A stretch of 64,000 bases of DNA from Castanea sativa (Eukaryota > Streptophyta > Magnoliopsida > Fagales > Fagaceae): assembly GCF_040712315.1 (NCBI RefSeq), contig NC_134016.1, positions 21,310,390-21,374,389 of the forward strand. The letters are read 5' to 3'. The position numbers and the translations under genes were made by a program. This document shows, piece by piece, positions 23,501 to 34,934 of this stretch (position 1 is its first letter; the number at the start of each line of letters is the position of its first letter). The notes below the pieces were generated by a model. That model ran no database searches. It was not told the DNA's origin and was given only the letters and a program-made list of their open reading frames with translations.

Positions 23501-23804
23501 AAAATAAACAGCATTTTATTTATAAAAGGTACTCGAGCATGGCATACTCGAGTATTGTTTTGCATAATACTCGAGTATACCAAGCTCGAGTACCACATTA
23601 GTTTTTTTAATCGCCCAATTTCCACCTCAGCAGTGCCACGGTGGCAAAACTTCTAGGAACTCGAGTGTCTTAAACTCGAGTTCCAAATGGTACTCGAGTT
23701 TGCCAAACTCGAGTACCATAAAAGTGGTATTTCCCTATTTAGTTCTGAAACAATGCTCTTTTGCTACAAATTTCTGAAAATTGTGGTATTTGGCCATTTT
23801 GGCC
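20538..23804. mobile_element. Large CTCGAG-rich foldback element 2 (3.27 kb)
   Basis: The outer terminal inverted repeats are about 148 bp (20538-20685 against 23657-23804). They open GGCCAAAATGGCCAAATACC and include CTCGAG palindrome pairs. Inside, the left arm (about 20686-21310) carries about 1.65 tandem copies of a 380-bp module. The right arm (about 21826-22915) carries about 2.9 copies of the same module in opposite orientation. The roughly 515-bp loop has three degenerate 80-100-bp repeats with GATGTACAGAT. A run of about 105-bp repeats (22985-23515) alternates A-runs with CTCGAG pairs. It encodes no protein. Confidence 0.8.
22985..23515. repeat. About 105-bp tandem repeat, five copies
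   Basis: Units run GCATTTTATGTTTATG, TTTGTCGATAATCC, poly-A, GTTACAAGGTACTCGAGC, GAGCTCGAGTACTGTAG. They start near 22985, 23092, 23198, 23301 and 23405. The first two units have lost one CTCGAG (GAGCTGGGGTACT). Confidence 0.8.
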
Positions 23805-24503
23805 CTTAAGCTGTAGCTCTGAACAGTAAAAGAAACATGGATTTAAAAAAAAATTATATTTAGTTCCCTCTACAATATCCTTTTACACAAAGATAATAAC
23901 ATAAAATTATAAATATTATTCTCAATATAAATATAAAATAAAAGCTAATTATATTGACAATATCAATTCATTATATTATTCTCCATATTATTATAAAAGC
24001 TAACTATTCAAAAATCTAAATGTTGAAAAATGCCCAAAAAAAAAAAAGAAACGTTAGCACTTAATACTTAAATGTTAGCAAACTATAGAGTAGAGTGTAG
24101 ACTGTAATACCGTAAAAAATAAGTGGACTGGGACAGTTGGACTCAAAGAGAGAGAGAAAATCTTAAGATCTTTAAGGTGAGAGGTGAGAGGTGAGAGATG
24201 GAGTTATCCGCGGATTGGGCAGAGTAACTGGTGACAATGAGGTAGTAACAGGTGAGGTGGTGAGTCGGTGACAATGAGAGCCAGGCAGCCAGCTAAGAGT
24301 AGAGAGAGTTAAGGATAGGGTTTACCGGGGAGAGAAAAGAATGAATTTTTACTTAGTACTTAGGAGGGGTGAGAGACCCTAGCACAAATGACAACGTTTT
24401 GATAGTTTTTTTTTTTTTCTTTTAAAAAAAAAATGGTGAAACGGGCCAAACGGCATCGTTTTGTTTAAAAAAAAAACTACCTAAAATGACGCCATATGAA
24501 TCC

Positions 24504-24565
<62 letters not shown>

Positions 24566-24853
24566 ATATTGGTTGGTTCGAGGACAAAATTGGTTTTGGA
24601 CATGAGTTCTAATGGCCGAACCTCACCAGCATCAGAACGGGCTTTGCCCTTCATTCGTCGGCCTCAGCTCAGTTGGTCGGCTCTAGCTGTGGTATGGTAT
24701 CGTCAGCGCTGGTCGGTTGGGTCGGCCACAATCTGGTTGTGCACACCCCTACTTAAAACGAAGCTGCTTCATTCTTTCAGTAACACCCAAACTAAAACAC
24801 CATCGCTTGAATCCAAAGGTAATTAAGAGCTGGTTTTATTTTTGTAAAATGTT
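23805..24853. other. Gene-free stretch with microsatellite and a hAT right end
   Basis: GA-rich sequence lies at 24130-24340, and an (AT)n tract at about 24509-24562. A GC-richer segment (24563-24755) with iterated GGTCGGY words ends GTGCACACCCCTA, the right-terminus style of some hAT elements. No matching left end was found. Confidence 0.5.
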
Positions 24854-25699
24854 GTTGTGGGCAGTGGTGACTCTAGGAATTTTTCCCAGGGTGTTCCTCA
24901 ATAAATATAAATTACACGATCTAATAAAAAGAAAATTTTATATATTGACAACAACAATCAAAAAACATGTAAATACATAAAATTTACAATTGCCTTCTAC
25001 GATTTTTCATTTTTTGAAATTGTTGCATGATAGTCTCATTATCAATGCTACAAGCTATATCTTTTTCAATATACACAACCAAGCAATCATTCATCCACTG
25101 ATCTCCCATTCGATTACACAGTTCATTCTTTATATATTTCATTGCTGAAAAACTTCTTTCTACTGTTGCAGTAGCAACAGGAATGGTCAAAGCTAACTTC
25201 ACAAGCAAATAGACTAATGGATAAGTCTCATGCTTCCTCGTGCTCACTAACTTTTCAGCAAGTTCACTAACTCCTTGAAGCTCTAAAAACAAGTCATTGT
25301 TGCGCATATCAAAAATGAAATTCTAAAGCTGAGAGTCAAGTGCCAAGATATCTGTCCCAGGAAAATCATATGGATAGAACTTTGCTAGATGTATTAACTT
25401 TTCCTTATCAAAAGCTACAAATGAATTACTTTGATTCAAGCAAGCCATACAAATTAGCAAATCGGTATTCACCTCTAAAAAACGATTGTTTAGCTCTTGA
25501 AGTTGCATATCTATGACTGTGTAGAATAGCTCAACACGATAATGATGTAAATTTGTATTTTGTTGGGTGTTGCGTCACGGCCTCCCACTAACTACAAATA
25601 TTTCATCCATGTTCAAGATAGGAATATCATGTGTGGCACAAAATGAAGACACTTCAGTCAATAAAGATGTCCATTCATCATCTCTCATCACTTGCAATC

Positions 25700-25789
25700 A
25701 AGGAAGTCAATACCGTACCGGAGGCTGTACCGGTTTGGCCACCGGTACGATATATTTCGGATACCGGTGTACCGTTTCAGGTTTACCGC

Positions 25790-25844
<55 letters not shown>

Positions 25845-26345
25845 CATACACACACACACACATACCAAAATCTCTAGAACCATGTTTATAAACATATAAT
25901 ATTTCACTTATATTATAGTAAATATAAAAGTTTATTATAAAACATTACCTCAATTCAGAACAAATTATTCATAGTTTTAGACTTTAGTATCAAATAAAAG
26001 AAAAAAAAAACACAATATAAAAAATAGAAAGCTTAGTTGTTCATTGCATACTAAGAAAATAAATAATACTAAGAAGTTAATGTAAATAAGTTACCATTAT
26101 GCCTTTACAAAAATTTAAAAATTACAAAACTAAAATAAAATAAAATAAAAAAGCTTTTTTCTGTACCGGCCGGTACACCCGGTACCGGCCGGTATTGCTT
26201 GAAATTGGCCGATATGGCCGGTACGCGGCCGGTACGGCCGGTATTTTTTTCGGTACAATATAGAAGTGTACCGGTACCGGTGCACTGACCGGTACGGTAT
26301 ATACCGGCCAGTACGGCCGGTACCGGTACGGTATCGGCCACACTG
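25700..26345. mobile_element. MULE-like insertion rich in CCGGTACCGG, nested in the hAT transposase
   Basis: It is flanked by identical CTTGCAATC (25691-25699 and 26346-26354), a 9-bp TSD typical of Mutator-like elements. The ends share ATACCGTACCGG in inverted orientation. The subterminal regions are packed with GGTACCGG/CCGGTAC and GGCCGGTA words. The centre holds (AT)n and (CA)n at 25795-25862 and AT-rich sequence. No ORF of its own; the host frame simply reads into it. Confidence 0.75.
25795..25862. repeat. (AT)n/(AC)n microsatellite
   Basis: Alternating TA then CA dinucleotides inside the MULE-like element. Confidence 0.9.
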
Positions 26346-29300
26346 CTTGCAATCGTTGCTTAGACACTTTAACAAGATCCATAGCATTTACTATATCTTG
26401 ATTTTTTTTTTTTTGCAATGCTATTGACAACTCATTTGTGATCCCTAAAATTTTTTTCATCAAGTGTAGAGCAAAAACAAATTCAAAAGATAGAATTGAC
26501 CTCATAATAGATCGAGCTTCAACTTTTTGGTCATAGAGCCCATCTTCTTCAATAATCTCAAGTACATCAGCAACAGCAGAGAACATCAAAATCAAGTTGA
26601 GAATAGTCCCATAATATGATTCCCAACGTGTATCACCAGGACGTTTAAGATTTGTCTCTTGATTCAAACCTTGTCCACTTCTTCGTACACCATTCTCTAA
26701 ATCTTCTTTAATTTTGGCAAATTGAGCTTCTCGAAGAGCATCTCGTCTCTTACAAGAGCCTCCAACAACAGTTACTAAATTACTAACCACATAAAAAAAA
26801 TCAGCAATGTTAATGTGATTTTTAGCAACGGCAACAAGTGTCAATTGAAGTTGATGAGCAAAACAATGGACATAAAATGCTGACTTATTCTCTTTCAAAA
26901 TTAAAGTTTTGAGACCATTGATATCACCTTGCATATTACTAGCTCCGTCATAACCTTGCCCACGTAGTCTCGATAAACTCAAATTATGTTCACAAAGTAA
27001 ACCTTCAATAGCACATTTGAGTGACAAAGCGATGGTACTTGCTACATGTACAATACCAAGGAACCGCTCTATAATAATTCCTTATTTGTTCACATAACGA
27101 AGAACGAGTGCCATTTTTTCTTTCACTGAGATATCACGTGACTCATTAACTAATATTGAAAAGAACCCATTGCCAAGATCCTCGATGATGGCTTTGGATG
27201 TTTCACATGCAATTGCATTCACCATGTCTTTTTGAATATCAGGATGGGTAAGCTTGCAATTTTTCCAAGTATTTTGCATCACTTCATTGATAGATTCATT
27301 GTGATCCTCCAAAAATTGTAGAAGCTCAAGGGAATTTCCTTTATCACTTGAACTTTGAGATTCATCGTGACCATGAAAAGCTAATCCTCGGAATAAAAGG
27401 AATCTTACGCAATCAACTATTGCGTTTAATTGAGTCCAATATTCAGCTTTATCTTGATTTGATTGCTTAACCAAAACACTTTGAATGTGTTGCTTTTCCT
27501 TCTGTAAATCTTCACTCTTCTTGATAGCTTGGTTATGAGCACTATTAACTCCTCCAACATGGGAATCTAACTTCCCAACCTGATTCCAAAGTCTGAATCC
27601 CTTCGTTACAAAAGTGTCACCTCCTCCTTGCTTACCAACATCTTTCCCAAATAGGTAGCAATAAAAACAAAATGCTGCATCTTTGGCTATACTATATTCC
27701 AACCAATTTCTAGTTTCATACCATTCGACTCTAAATCGACGGGGCTTTCCAGAAAAATATGATAAAGGGTAATCATGAGGAGGTCGACAAGGGCCTTTTC
27801 CTAAATAATGTCTTCTTATTTCATCATGATTATTAGGATGATAAAATGATATCTTTTGTCATAGCCAGGATCTGAAGGAAGATTTTCTAAGTTAAAGTCA
27901 ACACGACTTCGCTTAGAAGATGGAGATGAATCTTGCACATGAGATGAATCTTGGGTACGTGTTTTTTTATCAAGTATTTGTCCATAATTCTAGCAAAAGA
28001 ATAAACAATAAATTATAAGTTTATTTGAAATATTAATAAATTATTAATTATTATTGTTTAGTTGTTTCATTAATTTGTTTGTTTTTTTATAAATTATAAT
28101 TTGTTATATTATTGTTTCATTAATTATAAAATTATTAATTGTTGTTTAGCCTAACATAATTTAATTTTTTTTGTTTTTTTTTATAATGTATTGGTTAATT
28201 AAATTGTTAACGCTAAAAGACAATTAGAAAATTTCACAAAAACTAGCTACCAATCAGAAAATTTCACAATCACAACCTCACAAATCACAATAACGCAAAA
28301 AGACAATTAATGTCTTTGAGTCCAATACCAATACACACCAACCAACAGTCCAACATGGCAACACATAAGAATCAATAATAAGATAAAGCAAAAGCAAAAT
28401 GCCAAATTCAAAAAGTAAAAAAAAAAAAAAAAAAAGTTAAAGTGTTAACTGAGTGCTTGTTTCCACAAAAAAAAAAGAAAAAAAAGTAGTGCTTCAGCCA
28501 GCCAATCACTGTTCACTAGTTCAAACAAGGAGACAAAATCATAAAGTTAAGAGAGAGAGAGTCATAAATAAAGGCATAACTCATGTGTTCATTATTTCAT
28601 TTTTTCATTCATAATTTCCTATGTTCATTTCAGATTTGAGAGAGTATAGAGAGAGTGAGAGACCGAGAGAGAAAAAGAGAGAGAAATACCTGGGCAACGG
28701 CGGCGACTGCGATGGCGACGGCGATGGCGATGGCGACGAACGACGAACGAGGAGCGACTAGGACGATGTGGACCAATCTCCGTCTCCGATGCGACGAGGG
28801 GCGACGAGATGTGTCCGATCTCCGATGAGCGACTGGCGATTGCGACTGGAGCTGACCGATCTGGCGATCTCCGATGTCCGATAAGCGACTGGAACCGTGG
28901 ATCGATCTACCTTCGAAGGGGAGCGCCGTTGCTCTATTTTTTCTTTTTAGGTTTGCTTAGCTTTACTGATTTTTTTAATTTTTTTGAGAAAAGCTTTAGT
29001 GATGATGTATTGAACTCTACTGATAGCTGATTTGAGGTTTCTGATGGGTCAGTTTTTTTTTTTTTTTTTTTGGTTGAGAAACTGTGGGTTTGCTTCCTCT
29101 GTCATCTGTTGGGCTTGCCGTGGGCTTGATGCTGGGCTTGCTGTGATCCCCTCCAATGTTTTGCTCTTACAATTTTTTTTTTCTCTGTTACAAAATTTTT
29201 TTTTTTTTCAGATTTTAGTTGAAATTTTTTTTTGGCCTTTTTTTTTTTTTTTTTGGCTTGAAAGTAGAACAAATTTTTTTTTTTTTTAATGTGAGGGTGT

Positions 29301-29431
29301 TCCTAATTTTAATTGAGGGTGTTCCTATTTTATATTTTAAGGGTAAAAAAAAAAATTGTATATATAAATTTCAAGTCAGGGTGTTCCTAGGAACACCCTG
29401 ACCATAATGTGGCGCCGCCACTGGTTGTGGG

Positions 29432-29950
29432 AGACGACGTCGATCATTGTGGGGAGAGTTGAACAAAGGTACTCTAGACTCTAGAGCAGCTACGTCATTT
29501 CATAAGGCCACTACAGTGGGATATGACATCGTATTGCACTTATTTTATCCCTTTATTTTTTATTTTTTATTTTTTAAGTTTTGATTAAATGAATATAAAT
29601 GCATGTTTGGTAACTTTTTTTTTTTTTTCTAGTTTTCTAGTTTTGAAAACTATTTTTAGTTTTCTATACCTAAAAACTTGTTTGGCTACTAGAAACAAAT
29701 TTTAAAAAAACAAAACAAAAAACAAAAATAATTTTTAAATCTCAATTTATAAAGGAAACTAATAACAAGTAAAATGGTGTTTTCAATTTTCAATTTTTAT
29801 AGAATCTTGAAAACACGGAGAAAACAAAGTGTATGATTGTGTTCTACTGCACACTTAAATGAAGTCCAAGTTTCGAATCCTAGTAGGAACAAAAAATAAA
29901 AATAAAAAAAAGCAAAAGCTTTAATCTGAATAGACTACAGCAATGCCTTC
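29432..29950. other. Gene-free stretch
   Basis: AT-rich with T and A runs. At 29830-29900 a piece with AAGTTTCGAATCCTAG followed by an A-rich tail hints at a degraded SINE 3' half, but no box A or TSD was found. Confidence 0.4.
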
Positions 29951-29954
29951 GTTA

Positions 29955-30380
29955 GTATTAGTATTGGTGGAGACAAATAGGTAAAATGCTAAATTTAACA
30001 ACTAAATATAACAAAAGTGGAACAAAATTGTGCTGCTACAATGGAGCAAAAGCCATATTTTTTTTGGCTGTTGAGTTACAGTCCACAGCCAAAGATAACT
30101 GTGCACTATAGTTAAGATGGAAAAAATATATATTTTTTGTTGAAAGATATATTATTTTATTGTGTTAGTGATGGCGGTTGTTATTTATTGTAGCAAATAT
30201 ATTATTTTATTGTGTTGTTTATATTATTTTATTGTGTTGAATGCTAAAATAAAATCACTAATGTTGGGTATTTTGTAAAGTGAAATAGTAAAATAAATAA
30301 AGTAAATGGTAAATTAAATAAAGTAGCTTTTTGTGGTGTCAAAATTGCTAAATTTTTTATACTACCACTAATACTCTAAA
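29955..30380. mobile_element. Harbinger-type MITE, degraded
   Basis: The left edge TTAGTATTAGTATTGGTGG and right edge CCACTAATACTCTAAA are inverted, with TTA/TAA at the borders. The interior contains AAATAAATAAAGTA phrases also present in the elements ending near 33400 and 61840. Confidence 0.45.
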
Positions 30381-30899
30381 CATAGAGCTTGGATTCATCC
30401 TCCAATAGTTATTTAAATTACTACAACAATATTCTTTAAAGAATTTTTTAATCTTTAAAGTATGAAATGACCTTATTTTAAGGGATTTAATAGAGTAATT
30501 ATAACAAGTCAAAAAAAAAATAGAGTAATTATAAGAGAAGGACTAAAGTAATTGCATTATCAAAGTTGCTGGACTAAAATGAAAATTTCAAACTTAATGA
30601 CTTAAATGACGATTGATCAAAATTATACATTGTAAATTGTATTATTGCCTAATTTTTTTTTAGTTCATCTCATTGCAAGTAATGTTAAGATTTCAAGAAT
30701 TTTCAAATATACAAAAATGTTTTACTATAAAAGAAATTTTTTTTTGTTAATAATTTGATAATTACAATGGAAGATAGGGGATTTGAATCCTAAATATTTT
30801 CGTTGAAAACATTAGAAGATGCCAATTGAGTTAATAGGCTCTTAGCTAAAAAAATATTTTTAATATTCTATAAAAAAAAAAATAAAAAAAAAAGGCCAC
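30381..30899. other. Gene-free AT-rich stretch
   Basis: No supported feature. Several poly-A runs near 30870-30890. Confidence 0.5.
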
Positions 30900-31675
30900 G
30901 GAGGTCTAAAACATAAGACAAAAGAATTTCTTGAGTGTTCTTGATCTACACAACTAATTTCTAAGGTGTGGGAGATAGAAATCCACAATGGGAAGATTAA
31001 AAATATGTTATTAAAGACAAAAATAACTGAATCAAAGCTTCATTATATCTGGGAAATGTGTTCAGGAGGTAGGTACAAGGGCTTTAAGGGATGAAAACTT
31101 GTGGAAGCTCTTCTCACTTTCTCTCTCTAGTTCTTCCCTCAATTTTTCTTGATCCCACATCCTGTTGTTCTCCTCTTCCTTTTATACTCACCCTCCTCCT
31201 CTTCAAGTTGTTCTGCCCTTAGCTGGATTTAGGGAGATACTTGTCCCATTAGCACTTTCTTTTGCCATTTCTTGATCATGAAGGCAAACTTTAGGAGTGT
31301 CTTCACTGTTCAAGCTAGTCATTTAGCTTTTAATGTGACTGAAATTAGGTGAAGAAAGTCTTAAATGTGAAGGTGACTGTTACATTGAGCTCTACGTTTT
31401 CCTCAATGTGTTCCTAGGAAGAGCAAGTGAAGGAGGGTTTCCTTGGCATCGCAAATGGTTGATCGTCAGTTGGGCTACGTTTCCTCAAGGAGATGGGCTT
31501 CATGGATTACCGCGACAATGTGCCCGGAATGATTTCCTCTTGTCAGAAGGCTCTTTCGTTTCTTGCTGGGCCCTAGGCTGAATATTCTTCACAAATGGGT
31601 CTTCCTAGGGCTATCTCATTGGGCCAAGGTCTTCGGGGTAGGTTAAAGTCGAGCTCCCCCCCCCCCCCCCCACCC
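30900..31675 (-). mobile_element. LTR fragment related to family B
   Basis: It shares the order of phrases with the solo LTR at 4899-5651: GATCTACACAACTAATTTCTAA, a CTTTCTCTCTC tract, TTAGCTGRATTTRGGGAGATACTT, TTCTTGATCATGAAG and a terminal poly-C (31656-31671, 16 C). Ends are diverged and no TSD is visible. Confidence 0.6.
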
Positions 31676-31910
31676 TCCAACCAAGGCTTTAGAGTGTTAT
31701 AACTTAACAACATTATGTGGTCTCTTTATAAGAAGAGTCAAGGTTTAAATCTCAACTTTGCTACAGATTTATTTTTTTTTTTTTACAAATTTTTGTTGTG
31801 ACTAATAACAAATTATAAGTTGTAGATAATTATTAATATAGGATTAATACCTCTTTTATTTTTTATAACTCACAATCTATCACTTCAATAAATTATAAGG
31901 AGAATTCTTA

Positions 31911-32892
31911 GAGCATTAGTGTGGGGGGTAAAAGCACTTGAATAAACGTCTGGGCTTTGGACCTGATTGATTGGTATAAGTCTGTTTGATTAGGGCCTCT
32001 AGGCCTACAGGTCAGTCCGCACTATGGTGGTCCAAGGAGTTGTCCAAGGAGGAGTATCTCCTCGGACAGGCCAAGTGAGGGCCCTGGAGCTTGCTAAACG
32101 ACTTAGAGGCAGAAATTTGGAAGAACTAGTGGGTAAAAGTGTGATCGAAGCACCCTGTAGAAGCGGGAGCGTGTGAGAAATATCTGAGGAAAAAGCTGCT
32201 GCCACCACATTAAAGGCCCTGCATCTACCTCCCTGGCCGCATTAATGGAGAAATGACCTCTGAACAGTAGAATTCAGCCTTCCTGGTATTATTTGAAGAC
32301 TTCAAGAAGGTGGTGGATGGGACAAGTATCTGAGAGGAAGATTTGTGTGACACGTAGATGAAACAGAGAAGAAGAAGAAGTATATAAGAAGACGAGAGAG
32401 GAAAGAAGAGGGAGGACCTGCTCCTTGGTTAAAAAGATAAACCTTGTAATCTTTGGCATAAAAAGATAAATATTATATAAATTGTCATCGGCTTACGTCT
32501 GAGGAGGTTACTTTGTCATATTTATTTATCACTTGCATAGATTGTGACAATCTAGCCTGTTAATCAACTTCCAACATCCCAAACCTAGGTTCCAAACATA
32601 TACTCTACAAATTTCATTATATAAGGCTCATTGGGCCTGAGCCCATCACTTGTTTTTGGGTCCGGGTATAATTTGTGCACATACAATTAGCATTTGCAAT
32701 TGTAAAACTTCAAAATTGCTATTTTAAAAATCCAAACGCCAAAAAACATTCTCCATCTGGAATGCTATACCTAAAAAAATTTAAGAACTTGCTACTATAA
32801 ATTCTTATTAAATAGAACTCACCGTAGCAATTCTTGCTTCTTTTTTAATTTTCGTTCTTTCTCCTCTCTATTTACTGTCACTCTTGCCCCAT

Positions 32893-32929
<37 letters not shown>

Positions 32930-33082
32930 TAGAGAGAGAGAGAAACCCAAATCCTAGAGCCTGACTTGGTGGTGATGGGTCTTACGATGTGTATTTACTG
33001 TTTTTGTGGGTGTTTGGTGGTGGGTAATTGGCAGTTTTGGGTCTTACTTTAATGGTGGATATTTGGTGGTGGGTTTTTTTTT

Positions 33083-33134
<52 letters not shown>

Positions 33135-33410
33135 TTCTCTGAGGTTTTTTGTAGTTGTGTTATGTGCTGGGTTGTTGCTTTGGGTCTTCACTCTTCTAGG
33201 TTCTTTATGTTGTTGGGTTGCTTCATCAAGAGTGAGAGAGATGGAGAGGAAGAGAGAGAAAAATGAATAAACAAATGAATAGTATTGGTTTTGATGTGAA
33301 GAATAAGAAATGAGATGTTGTGTGAGTTGTAAAATAGTGCTAAAATAAATAAAGTAACTTTTTAAAGTGTAAAACAATAAAAACTTCAACAAAACTGGAT
33401 GCTAATTTAC
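31911..33410. mobile_element. Harbinger-type element carrying a nested solo LTR
   Basis: If the solo LTR is removed, TTA-GAGCATTAG joins CATTTGCAATTG, restoring a Harbinger-style terminus like those near 2702 and 57905. The right part (32691-33400) includes a (TG)n(AG)n tract at about 32896-32942, GGTGGTGGGT words, (AT)n at about 33087-33131 and AAATAAATAAAGTAAC. The right terminus near 33395-33412 is imperfect. Confidence 0.5.
31920..32685 (+). mobile_element. Solo LTR, Gypsy-like family A (766 bp) with exact TSD
   Basis: It begins TGTGGGGGG, ends GTGCACATACA, and is flanked by ATTAG at 31915-31919 and 32686-32690. A TATA-like TATATAAGAAGACGAG at about 32380 supports plus orientation. Blocks TCCTCGGAC and GCCGCATTAATG are shared with the inverted copy at 3856-4655. 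No internal region is adjacent. Confidence 0.85.
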
Positions 33411-33519
33411 TTAGAGCACTAGCATTTGATGTGCTAAATGCTAAATTTCTAGCATTTAGCATATCAAATGCAAAAAATAATCAACTCCATTGGATGTCTC
33501 AAATGCTAAAAAAAATTGC

Positions 33520-34000
33520 CATTAGTTACAATGCCCATCTACTAGTATTAGGTTTAGGACAAAGTTTAACTACAAAATTAATTGTAGCCCTAGACTACAA
33601 CCTTACTCAATATATTTTTATTGGAGGTGAATTTTGACAAATCCATCATTAGATTACATCTTCTTCCTATATTCTTCATGCTTGCAAAATTTCTAGAAAA
33701 TTAAAAATCAACAGCTATGTCTTCAATAAATTTTTTAAATTGCAAATTTTTGTAGTTTAAAATTATGCATAAAATATAAACTTATAGATTATAAGTAAAT
33801 AATATCCGATTGACATAAAATTTGACATGTGTATTAAGAGTGTAAAGAACATGCAATTCAACAGTTAAATTTTCAAAATATGTAGTGTTGTTTATTTTAT
33901 TGAGTAAAATTATAGTCTTAGGCTACATCCATTTTTATAACTAAACTTTGTCCTAAGGTTTATTAGTTAATGACATTGCAACAATGCCTTTCCAGTAGAG
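33520..34000. mobile_element. MITE with about 70-bp inverted repeats
   Basis: TTAGGACAAAGTTTA at about 33556 is inverted as TAAACTTTGTCCTAA at about 33944. The arms extend through TAGCCCTAGACTAC against the inverted TAGCCTAAGACTAT. The outer limits and TSD could not be fixed. Confidence 0.55.
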
Positions 34001-34582
34001 GGAACTGTAGCAATGTCACTAACTAAAAAGTCACTTTTAATTAAACTCTCTCTCCTCTTTGAATAATTTAAAAAAAAAAAATCAGTCTCTCCCCTCTATC
34101 TTCAAATCTGCCCCTCGCACTCTTTCTTCTCTCTATCCCCCATCATTCTATCTTCTCTTTTTTGAAAATATTTTAGTGAATAACAAGTTTTGATGCAACA
34201 AATAATAATTTGAATAATTTGCAAAAACATAAAATAAAAAGAAGTTTAGAATGATCTCACAATACTATGAAATCACATTGAGAAAAGCGTTGTCCTTAAA
34301 GGTTGTTCATGCCACTTGGAGTAAAACTCAATGCGATTGATTCTCTTGGCCAAACAACCCCCTAGGATTAGATTATAGTGTCAACCTTTGTAATGAGCGC
34401 ACTTCCACTCACGGAGGTTCAAGAACAACCTTCTAATATTGCATTTCCTTGAAACAAATAAAACTATAGAAAAATATGTGGAAAAGAAAGATAATAGAAT
34501 TGTTTATTTTGAAATATAGAGTAAAAATACAAGTTATAGGAAAGGGTGTTGTGATGTTATTATATAGACTATTCATGATAAT
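34001..34582. other. Gene-free stretch
   Basis: No ORF or RNA gene seen. A CT-rich stretch lies at 34050-34160. Confidence 0.5.
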
Positions 34583-34596
34583 AATGGTCTATAATT

Positions 34597-34741
34597 TTTT
34601 TTTTATATATTTAAGATAGAAATTCTACTCTAATTTAATCTAAGTGTATATGTATGTGAAACTCCCTCCTAGAGATTTAAACCATGACCCTTATCTCCCA
34701 CACCCCACAAACACATATACTTGTAGAGTGATTATTGTGCC
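34597..34741 (-). mobile_element. tRNA-derived SINE, copy d
   Basis: On the minus strand: a CTCTACAAGTATATGTG-type head, a box B-like region with ATGGTTTAAATCTC, CACATACATATACACTTAGATT, and the 3' end AGAATTTCTATCTTAAAT. Flanking repeats AATGGTCTATAATT and AATGATCTATAGTT (34583-34596, 34742-34755) differ at two positions. Same family as 44838, 52410 and 59815. Confidence 0.7.
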
Positions 34742-34934
34742 AATGATCTATAGTTATTGATTATTAATAGCCCATAAAGCTCCAACGGCTAGTTTACCCA
34801 TTATTGCTCAATAGCTATTTTTCTAATAATTCTCTAACGTCTATTTTATATTTTATTACTCAATGGCTACTCTGGGAGTACCATAAATACGTACTCCCCT
34901 TTCTCACATGAATTGTGGATTCTACCATAAATTT

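Larger units (their letters stand above)
24984..27995 (-). pseudogene. TTF-type hAT transposase (zinc finger MYM-type 1-like), broken
   Basis: Domains in order: a short start region (MDKYL...) and Ser-rich leader; GKGPCRPP and FRVEWYETRNWLEYS; TTF zinc-finger cysteines (FCFYC); a DUF4371-type region ending VNESRDIS with VLRYVNK; the RNase H-fold core GQGYDGASNMQG with CFAHQLQL; RWESYYG; and the C-terminal hAT dimerisation block TIPVATATVERSFSAMKYIK. Lesions: a one-base deletion near 27857; stop TAA at 27084-27082; a 0.65-kb insertion at about 25700-26345; stop TGA at 25577-25575; stop TAG at 25325-25323. Without these it would be one long frame. It cannot make active transposase. It could have moved only in trans, or before decay. 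Confidence 0.85.
24862..29423 (-). mobile_element. Complete-ended TTF-type hAT transposon, 4.56 kb
   Basis: Termini CAGTGGTGACTCTAGGAA and (reverse complement of the right end) CAGTGGCGGCGCCACAT are flanked by exact 8-bp duplications GTTGTGGG (24854-24861 and 29424-29431). The sequence just inside both ends carries the phrase CAGGGTGTTCCT. A minus-strand transposase pseudogene fills most of it, with a GA-rich promoter/leader region (28620-28700) and a GGCGACGGCGATGGC-rich leader exon (about 28690-28800) followed by a GT donor. Long T runs occur at 29049-29070 and 29168-29286. Confidence 0.85.

Noticed and set aside
25567..25899. Plus-strand ORFs with Tyr-Ile repeats
   Set aside because: Products of (AT)n microsatellites; the same applies to the YIYIYI ORFs at 33006, 39555, 41541 and 55000.
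26122..27027. A 301-codon ORF ending in a VPVSAPVPV-like tail
   Set aside because: The tail is read-through of the hAT frame into the CCGGTACCGG insertion, not a real fusion protein.
28809..29289. ORFs in the GC-rich to T-rich part of the hAT element
   Set aside because: They lie on the strand opposite to the transposase and come from its leader exon and poly-T runs.
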